DNA of 64,000 bases from Batillaria attramentaria. Taxonomy: Eukaryota; Mollusca; Gastropoda; Batillariidae. This document shows, piece after piece, positions 56,071 to 64,000 of the stretch. Position 1 is the stretch's first letter. Each line of letters begins with the position of its first letter. The notes under the pieces are model-generated. The model saw only the letters and a program-made list of their open reading frames with translations, had not been told where the DNA came from and ran no database searches. The position numbers and the translations under genes are program-made. The stretch covers positions 580,001 to 644,000 of the forward strand of contig JACVVK020000215.1 in NCBI GenBank assembly GCA_018292915.2, in the 5' to 3' direction.

Positions 56071-56477
56071 TCCAGTGACCAATTCCCCCCCCTTCCCCAC
56101 CCCCTCCTGTCAACCTCCCTCCCCCTCCCCGTACACGTAGCCACAACTAACGAGTTTTTCTGACTTTCATTCACACTGTATCGCGTTCCGACCCAAACTA
56201 CTGATATATGATACCGTATGCAACACTGTGAACCCGTGTAAGTACATGTATAGGGTATCAGTTTCCAAATTATGACCTTTATCTCATTTTTTGACGTGTA
56301 CTCATTTGTCCAGCGTTTTGGGGGGACATTGTTAAAAGTTCAGTACTGTCTTAGCTCCCAGCTCTTATTTTCGAGCGCACCACTGAAGCAGGCTACAGAC
56401 AGTAGGCGACATTTTCGGGGTTGCTGGTCTTAGAAAGTAGACTTGGCACGTGCCACCTACTAAATGTTAATGGTTGA

Positions 56478-56654
56478 GTGGGTGGGTGGGGGGTTTCACG
56501 TCCTTTTCCACCACAAACGGGTGATATCAAAGACGGGGCAACGATGAAAAAGCCAGCACAAATATTTGGCCCCAGCCGGGATACGAGCTCACGTCCCGAG
56601 CTTTAGAAGTCCAACGCTCTACCATTCGGCCACCCCGGCTCCCCAGAAATAAAA
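56478..56654 (-). mobile_element. SINE family A with 11-bp target duplication
   Basis: GGGTGGGTGGGGGG tail, head at right on the minus strand. The flanks TTAATGGTTGA at 56467-56477 and 56655-56665 are identical. Confidence 0.92.
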
Positions 56655-56684
56655 TTAATGGTTGACAAAACACACGAATGAACA

Positions 56685-56685
<1 letters not shown>

Positions 56686-56753
<68 letters not shown>
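56686..56753. repeat. (GT)n microsatellite
   Basis: About 34 GT units. Confidence 0.95.
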
Positions 56754-56754
<1 letters not shown>

Positions 56755-57535
56755 TGGTCATATGAATCAACAAGACCCCTCCTTACACAAACAAACAAAC
56801 AAACACCATACACGTGAAAATAATTCGAACCGTGTAATAAACTGCAACAGACACTAGAATTATTTTGATACATTTCTGACCACGACACCACCTACTACCC
56901 CCCCCCCCCCACCCCCGCTATCTCTTCCTCCTCAAATACACGCACGACAAGAGCGACCCCCCCCCCCTCCCCCCTTTACGCTCGTCCCCGACCCCATCAG
57001 TTTCCTCCGCCCCCTCCGACAACACACGACAGTGAAATCGACCTCTCTAACAACTGGATTAAGATTACCGCACGATACCACAGAAGAGCCGGTACCTGTC
57101 ATCCATACAATTCAAGCGGTCGCTGTGTATCGCAACCCCGATCTATACTACACTATGCCGCACCACTCACGCCACAACAGAAGCCCCGGGTCCGTCTGTT
57201 TGTCCGTCTGGCGCGACCACCTCCGTCGAGTGGCCACTGGAGTGGCCGCAGACCTGTCTGAGCGCCCAGAAAAGGTCAAGAGGAGCGGGGCGTGCTTACA
57301 CAAATATTGGCTCCATTAAAGGGCTTAAGGAAAGAGGCGAGGGGGTATTTAGGTGCTTAGATAACCGTTAACTGAAGTCAGCATCTCGTTTTAGTTGTCG
57401 GAGTGGAGGTCTGTGTGTCAGTTTAACGACGGCGTTCAGAGCGAGGCAGTCAACAGAGTGCTGAGTGCATGAACGATCATCTTGACTATACACGGGTATA
57501 CTCGTATATATATATGTACTTGTAGCTATTCTCTC

Positions 57536-57746
<211 letters not shown>

Positions 57747-57837
57747 ACGCACACAGAAGATGAACTATTCGCGTTGAATTATTGATTCACAGAAGTAAAA
57801 ATCACGAACAAAGAAAACGAGAGGCAGTCAGGATATC

Positions 57838-57840
<3 letters not shown>

Positions 57841-57874
<34 letters not shown>
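57841..57874. repeat. (GA)n microsatellite
   Basis: About 17 GA units. Confidence 0.92.
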
Positions 57875-57875
<1 letters not shown>

Positions 57876-57968
57876 ACAGAAGCAGAAATATATCTTCCAA
57901 TCGCTTTATTTTAACTGATTTTGATACAAGTTTGAACATATACATCGCCTGAACTGTACTTGCCATTT

Positions 57969-57970
<2 letters not shown>

Positions 57971-58064
<94 letters not shown>
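57971..58064. repeat. (CA)n microsatellite of about 47 units
   Basis: Uninterrupted. Confidence 0.95.
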
Positions 58065-58066
<2 letters not shown>

Positions 58067-58339
58067 CCATGAAAATTGTAGCCAACAAGATTACCAGCTG
58101 CTACAACTTTTAATTTTCGCCATAGTTTGCAGTGACAGATTTACTGCGATAACTACATCGGCTGCAATTTGGAAGCTGCCCGAAACAACACGCTTCCATT
58201 AACTGTACGTGAAAACAAAACCTGCCGTTTTATGCGCATGTTTGCTGCTCAGTGGCATTCCAAACACTCCACACAAATTCTATAAACAACCTATCCTATA
58301 AAAGTCTTGTAAAATTAGCTTGGGTTTCATGTTGTTTGG

Positions 58340-58516
58340 GGGAAGCCGGGGTGGCCGAATGGCAGAGCGTTGGACTTCTAATGCTCGGGTCGTGAGTTCG
58401 TATCTCGGCGGGGGCCAAATATTTGTGCTGGCTTTTTCATCGTTGCCCTGTCTTTGGTATCACCCGTACGTGGTGGAAAAGGACGTTAATACCCCCAAAC
58501 ACACACCCATCCACCC
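58340..58516 (+). mobile_element. SINE family A
   Basis: GAAGCCGGGGTGGCCGAATG head, body as in other copies, ACACCCATCCACCC tail. Flanks TCATGTTGTTTG and TCACGTTGTTTG suggest a target duplication. Confidence 0.92.
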
Positions 58517-58714
58517 TCACGTTGTTTGTAAATTAGTCAAACAAATGCTATCTTCATCCTGAGAAATCTTTCAAACATTGGTTTCATGCCAGTCGTAGTA
58601 TGCTGAGGGAAGATCATATCATATTAAAGTGCCAGAAAAATTAACAAATGTTTAAACGAGTGGCACTAACAGGTTTTTTTTCCTGCAGTTACAATTCTTG
58701 AGCGCACCGTTGAT

Positions 58715-58830
58715 CAAATAATCAACCAATCAATACATCTTTATCATCCCAGAGGGAAATTTGGGTGTGGCGGACAAACAACAAAATAATAATACACATC
58801 AAATAAACAATACACATAAGATGATGCATA
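58715..58830 (-). mobile_element. LINE 3' tail of the (ATTG)n type
   Basis: On the minus strand: TTTCCCTCTGGGATGATAAA then GATGTATTGATTGGTTGATT. This is a common 3' end of invertebrate and fish LINEs. Confidence 0.5.
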
Positions 58831-59004
58831 ATAAACACTATAATTTAAATAGAGATTTCTAATGAATTCAAGATCACATTAAAAAACAGTCTTGGTATTC
58901 AGGTACATGTAATCTAAAAAAAAAAATAATAGCTATTTAAGGTTATCACAAATTAATCACATCCAAAAATCACAGACTTCATCCAAATGTCTTAAGTGCC
59001 CGAG

Positions 59005-59226
59005 CTCAACAGAACACCCCCGACGACCGACCCGAATGAACAGTACCACATACTAAGAGAGACTCAAGACTCAAGACACTTTATTGATAGGCCGGCGGCC
59101 CATACAAGCTCCAGTGAATACGTGACCAGAAGGAACAAAAGATATAAACAACAGATTAGACATTAGGACTGTTTCAGAGTAATGAACACACACACACACA
59201 CACCACACACACACACACCACAACAC

Positions 59227-59266
<40 letters not shown>

Positions 59267-59286
59267 CACACACACCACACAACACA

Positions 59287-59336
<50 letters not shown>

Positions 59337-59405
59337 AAGTGGGACTCAAACCAGACCTCTTGCAACGGTGGCAGAGCTTTTTACCACTGGACCACCGACC
59401 ACCGA
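59005..59405 (-). mobile_element. SINE family B remnant interrupted by a retroposon tail and microsatellites
   Basis: Outer parts match family B: ACCCCCGACGACCGACCCGA with GAATGAACAGTACCACATAC on the left, and GTGGGACTCAAACC with CCACTGGACCACCGACC on the right. Between them lie a minus-strand retroposon end (CAATAAAGTGTCTTGAGTCT) and CA and GA tracts at 59184-59332. Confidence 0.65.
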
Positions 59406-59814
59406 CCCCCGACCTCTAAATAGAGGGCTTTACATCACTTCAGTTCGTCTACTCTGGGCAGCGGACATGACCGGATAAATTCCTGTATATACATGACTTA
59501 CATGGGCCTCGTTAATTTTCACGACTTTTGAGTCCTTGTTACGGCATTGTCGACCTAAGTCTCCGCCAAAAAATATCCCGTCACAAACCCTGTATGTAAA
59601 AATCAATCAAGATTAACGGTTCCTTAACGGCTCATATTGCAGTAAACACGAGTATAATCAAAGTGCAGCACTCCCACTGAACCAGATTTAAATCCATGCA
59701 GACATGAATTATGATTTTAGTGAGGCCACTGGCAAACAACCCTAAACTTACTAAGTAGGAAATGGGTTAAAAAAAAAAGGCAGCAAGAAACGTAAAACGT
59801 AGCACCCACACATC

Positions 59815-59968
59815 CCAACAACAAACAAGAACAAGACTCCTACCAAAAAACAAACCCCAACAAACAAACAAACAAACAAACAAACAAACAAACAAACAAA
59901 CAAACAAACAAACAAATCCCCAACAAACAAACAATCAAACAAACAAACAATCAAACAAACAAACAAAC
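59815..59968. repeat. (AAAC)n tract
   Basis: More than 20 AAAC units, partly perfect. Confidence 0.92.
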
Positions 59969-60458
59969 TCTGGAACTGTGCATAGCGCACTGTCAAAGCT
60001 GCAAGCTTTCGGTCAGTGTCTCTGGAATCCCTGTAAGAGCCGAGCAAAGCCTGAAATCACCTCAGTCTGCGTTTGGACACTGAGCGAGTAAGATGGCTGT
60101 TGCACTGGGTCTTCTCGTGCAGCACTCTGCATTGTCTTTGTGTCTAGGTTTGTGTTTCCTGCTGCTAACTGTGAAGCGACTGACAACAGAAAATGCAGCA
60201 CACAACGCCATCATACATGTATCGACGCGCCCGTAGCGATGTATCTCGATCACAGACCAAGGGCACACTAAAATAATTCACCGCAGTCATAATTTATGCT
60301 CAGGGTTTTATAGGGGTCTCCGTAGCATGTGAGAACGCTTAAATCAGAGCCGTAGTCTAGATTACTCCGATTTGATGTTCTAACATGTCTCCGAAGCATC
60401 GAAAACTCTGTACTGTGACAGAGCTAACTGCATCGTGCACAGTCGCAGATAAGAAACA

Positions 60459-60460
<2 letters not shown>

Positions 60461-60546
<86 letters not shown>
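60461..60546. repeat. (CA)n microsatellite of about 40 units
   Basis: One early interruption (CACACACC). Confidence 0.95.
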
Positions 60547-60548
<2 letters not shown>

Positions 60549-61189
60549 CTTTTCGTTAATGCACCAGATCTTTAAACACATAGAGTCATTTCCCAGGTTG
60601 GTTGCCTTTGAATGGCGTGGTTTGTTTGAAAGTCTTGGTGCTGACAGCGGCGGTGCCTAACTTTTGCCGTAGATCAGGGCAAGGGATTTTGTGCCTGTGT
60701 TATCGTACACCAGCCCCCCTCACAGACCAGCACACAATGCCCTCGGTAGCCGTAATCCGCACGGCGTATGCCTTGAGACGCTAATCGGTAAGGTGAAACC
60801 AGCTCGGATCTTTAAGTATGGTGTAATTCATAAAGGGGCTGGGTATATATACATACAAGTCATTCACGTACACGCTTACTGGTACGAACCAGAGACGAAC
60901 GAGTGGTCTGTGTTTAGGAAACGGTCAGCTCTTTCAAGAGCGGAATCAGTGTGTGGTGTGTTTGTGTTTGTGGGAAGCTTGTGTTGCGAAAACTCAGCGA
61001 GGTGGGTGTGTATATTCATGTTTGTTAGTAAGGTGGTTCACAACGGCTTACTGATCATGCTATGGCGGTTTTGATAAGACACGTCCTATCAGAGCGGGGA
61101 GGGGTGGGGGGGGGGAACAGGATTAAAAAAGTAAGAAAAAAAATGAAAAGTCAAGAAAGAAAGAAAGAAAACAAGAGGGGAAAAAAGAT

Positions 61190-61207
61190 GGGGGGGGGGG
61201 GGGGGGG
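61190..61207. repeat. G-run in a purine-rich stretch
   Basis: The surrounding 61120-61235 is nearly all A and G. Confidence 0.85.
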
Positions 61208-61335
61208 AAGAAAGAAAAAGAAAGGAAAGATTGAACCAATTTCATTTCTAACCATTTTAATGGGACACACAAAAGATTTTGTCTTATACGAATTGTTCGT
61301 TTTCCATGTTCTGTTGGCTTACAACTGGCCACATC

Positions 61336-61377
<42 letters not shown>

Positions 61378-61530
61378 AAACAAACTGTTTACTCAGATTA
61401 GAGAAAGGTATTTCCCTGAGACAAAGAGCAGCTTAACAATACAATATTTATCTATTCAGACAGTAGACAGAATTGAAACACTCGGTATGAGTATGTGACC
61501 TGAATCAGAGATGAGATTAATAGCCTGCTG

Positions 61531-61532
<2 letters not shown>

Positions 61533-61589
<57 letters not shown>
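61533..61589. repeat. (GA)n microsatellite of about 28 units
   Basis: Uninterrupted. Confidence 0.95.
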
Positions 61590-61591
<2 letters not shown>

Positions 61592-61685
61592 TGTTTTAAT
61601 CAGAAGTAGTTTCCGTTTTGTAGTCATCGTTTTTATCTCCTTAAAACCCTACATAGATAACAGATCACCCCACACAGTGAAAGGA

Positions 61686-61834
61686 CCCCCCCCCCCCCAC
61701 ACACACACACGGACGAGCTGAAGAACACACAAAAGCGCAAACGTACGCACACACGCACGCAAGCGGCACATACGTACGGATACACACCCGCAAACACAAA
61801 CGTACGTACGTATGCACGCACGCACGCGCACACG

Positions 61835-61882
<48 letters not shown>
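61686..61882. repeat. C-run plus mixed CA/CACG/CGTA microsatellite
   Basis: C-run at 61686-61699, then CA, GTAC and CACG units and a final (CA)n at 61838-61881. Confidence 0.85.
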
Positions 61883-61886
<4 letters not shown>

Positions 61887-62892
61887 TCCAGATACTTGCA
61901 CCGCCAGCTGATTGTTCGATGGCTTCTGTAAAGCCGGTTTTGTACTTGAATTATGTACGGGGGAAAAAAAAGAGTTCAACTACGTTTTGTCCTGCAGTCG
62001 TGCCTGTTGATCCTGACTTCAGCTCTACGTGTTTAGCATAAGAACTCGCACACAGCCGGACCGAAACAGTGGGCGTGGCATCAGCCGTTGATTGACAGAA
62101 CCAATGACAACTGAACACAGCGCTATGTGTCATCAGTATTCACAGTTATGTCAGTACAGCCCACGTCAAACGCATATTCACGGAGACGCATCTTTCGTCC
62201 GGCTACATCGCATCGCGAGTCCGCCGCGGGGCATGCGGTATGACGCTGACGAAATTCTCGTGATATGAAGCATAACCGTGGCGTGCCCTGAAAACTGCGG
62301 CCGGGCACGTGTTCAGTTCAATCACAAGTCTGACTACAGCATTGACATTGCGGCGAGGGCGCAACCAACCGCGCGGACACGGGCAGAGAGAGAGAGAGAG
62401 AGAGAGAGAGGACCTGCAACATTGACATGGGAGTGGACTCACGTGTGCACGAGCGTTGCAGGTCACGCCAAAGGCGTGCTTTCGGTAGTAGAGAGGACTT
62501 CGCTGTATGTTGTGACAGTGTTTTGACTGCATGTGCTAGGAGTGCTAATGACGTGGTGAAATATTAGGACAGCGGCCAACGATTAGCGATGTACGATTCG
62601 GAAAACCAGATCAGCGAGGTTCTTGTCAGTGTTTGTTGTATGTGTTCTAGCGCACACAGGCCTACCGATGGAGAGTGTGAACTTTTAACTAATCTTGCTG
62701 CGATTCTTCACTGATAAATTTAGGGACGAGAAGACTCAAAGTGTGAGGCATATTAAAAACACATCTCATTTGTTCATTTAAACATTTTAGCCCTGCAGCA
62801 ACGAAGTCGCTGCTTTGGTAGAACAACACTGGTAATTTTCTGGAAAACTTCCAAAGGTGCTTCTATAACTTCTGTGCCAGCCTTCGCGTCGT

Positions 62893-62967
62893 TGCGCCCG
62901 TCTTTGATATCATCCATACGTGGTGGAAAAGGCCGTTGAACTCCAAAACACCCACCCACCCACCCCT
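62893..62967 (+). mobile_element. SINE family A, 5'-truncated
   Basis: Only the 3' half: CGCCCGTCTTTGATATCATC, GTGGTGGAAAAGGCCGTTGA and a CCCA repeat tail. Confidence 0.8.
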
Positions 62968-63033
62968 CTGTAACATCTGTAACTTCCTTCCAAGATTGCT
63001 TCACCAAACTTTCTTCTTGGGCCAGTTTTCTTT

Positions 63034-63112
63034 TTTGTGCTGGCCTTGTTTTCGTTGCCCCGTCTTTGATATCACCGATATGTGGTGAGAAAAAGACAGA
63101 CTTCACCCACCC
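63034..63112 (+). mobile_element. SINE family A, 5'-truncated, second nearby copy
   Basis: TTGTGCTGGCCTTGTTTTCG, TTGCCCCGTCTTTGATATCA and GTGGTGAGAAAAAGAC, then a short CACCC end. Confidence 0.75.
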
Positions 63113-63427
63113 TTCACCAAACTTTCGTCGTCCATACCAGCCGCTGGTCCACAAATCCAGAAGCATTTAGCAACTATCGCTTACTCTGAAATTGATCACC
63201 ACCACTGTCCTCAGTGCCATAAAGATCTCAGCGGTTTGAATACCTGAACCTGCCGTTACCTTTGTCTGCGAAGTGTCATGTGTAGAGACGAGGACAGCAC
63301 AGTGCCTGCATTGTGCGTCGTGGTATATCAACAGGTTGGGTATACAGCCTGAGGCGCACTAGAGCCTTGAGGTTGACAAGCGGTAGACGACTTCTGGAAG
63401 TGTGGTGACGGGAGTTCTGGCGTCGAG

Positions 63428-63533
63428 ATGATCAGAAGTGCTCGTGGATACCTGTCTGGTTGTGGGGCTGTCACGTGGTGTTGGAAGCGATGTGGGATGT
63501 GGTGGTTGCTGCTGTCACTGTTACTTGCTACAG
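63428..63533 (+). CDS. Possible first coding exon of a secreted or membrane protein (partial)
   Basis: ATG at 63428 opens 35 codons and reaches a good donor, GTACGTAC, at 63534. The last part reads MWWLLLSLLLATG, a textbook hydrophobic signal-peptide core; translation might instead start at that internal ATG (63497). The rest of the gene would lie beyond the window. No family can be named from a signal peptide alone, and the exon could be spurious. Confidence 0.35.
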
Positions 63534-63624
63534 GTACGTACACCTTGATATTTTTTTAACCACACATACGGATGACACGAACATACGTACATGTATACAT
63601 AACAAATACAGTTACGGGAACAAT

Positions 63625-63642
63625 ACCCCCCCCCCCCCCCCC
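63625..63642. repeat. C-run
   Basis: About 18 C leading into a short CA repeat. Confidence 0.9.
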
Positions 63643-63712
63643 CACACACACACCAGCAAACACTGCAGACAAGCGACTATCAAAAACAGACCCTCATCCC
63701 CCCCCCCTCCCC

Positions 63713-63796
<84 letters not shown>
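63713..63796. repeat. (CA)n microsatellite of about 41 units
   Basis: Uninterrupted; followed by (GA)n. Confidence 0.95.
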
Positions 63797-63797
<1 letters not shown>

Positions 63798-64000
63798 GAT
63801 TGAGAGAGAGAGAGAGATGTGTCTCGTCATGCTTTCTTATACGCTGTGAAGGTCGAACCGAATGTTCGTGACGACCTTTCAGTGACTTTGGTAATTGACA
63901 TGAACCCGCGCGGTTGGTACGTCAGTGTAAATTATTTTGATAAACATCAGTTAATTTACAGCACCAGTTTGATTTGTTATCTGTATGCGATTGTCAAGGT

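Noticed and set aside
59880..59970. CRISPR-like spaced repeats in AAAC arrays and ATCTTGAA units
   Set aside because: The units are simple tandem repeats without unique spacers, in a eukaryotic window.

Overview
This is a eukaryotic window: every recognised gene is split into exons with GT-AG type junctions. It most likely comes from a mollusc, perhaps a marine gastropod. That placement is inference. It rests on a NIT1-FHIT fusion gene (typical of invertebrates; vertebrates keep the two separate), intron-rich conserved metazoan genes, and a heavy load of tRNA-derived SINEs, LINE tails and long (CA)n tracts.

The left 44 kb holds six protein genes, strictly alternating in strand: an LRRC71-like leucine-rich repeat protein (-, 851-3548), the sterol isomerase EBP (+, 5884-8341), the NitFhit nitrilase/HIT fusion (-, 9404-15518), the KIN17 zinc-finger protein (+, 16529-25409), the gamma subunit of mitochondrial NAD-isocitrate dehydrogenase, IDH3G (-, 31257-39012), and an ankyrin-repeat/SOCS-box protein (+, 40011-43666). 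This gives three head-to-head pairs with divergent intergenic regions of about 2.3, 1.0 and 1.0 kb. The genes share no pathway; they look like ordinary housekeeping neighbours. From 43.7 kb to 63.4 kb I find no convincing gene, only retroposons, foldback DNA elements, tandem repeats and microsatellites. A possible signal-peptide first exon sits at 63428-63533.

The most notable observations are these. (1) NitFhit has two introns with minor-spliceosome (U12) signals, one ending in a non-canonical TG. (2) IDH3G carries three apparent single-base deletions, and the ankyrin-SOCS gene has a broken frame before its SOCS box; these are either assembly errors or real lesions. (3) Two hAT-like miniature transposons sit in IDH3G introns, each with a 5-bp target duplication, one only 8 nt inside a splice donor. 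(4) A 92-bp perfect palindrome has TTAA ends, and a separate TTAA-flanked insertion interrupts a SINE. (5) A foldback element of about 583 bp lies at 49 kb. (6) An exon end with its splice donor is tandemly triplicated in the ankyrin gene. (7) At least three tRNA-derived SINE families are present, many copies with clear target-site duplications.

No tools were used. Exon borders were read by eye from splice signals, phase and family homology recalled from memory.
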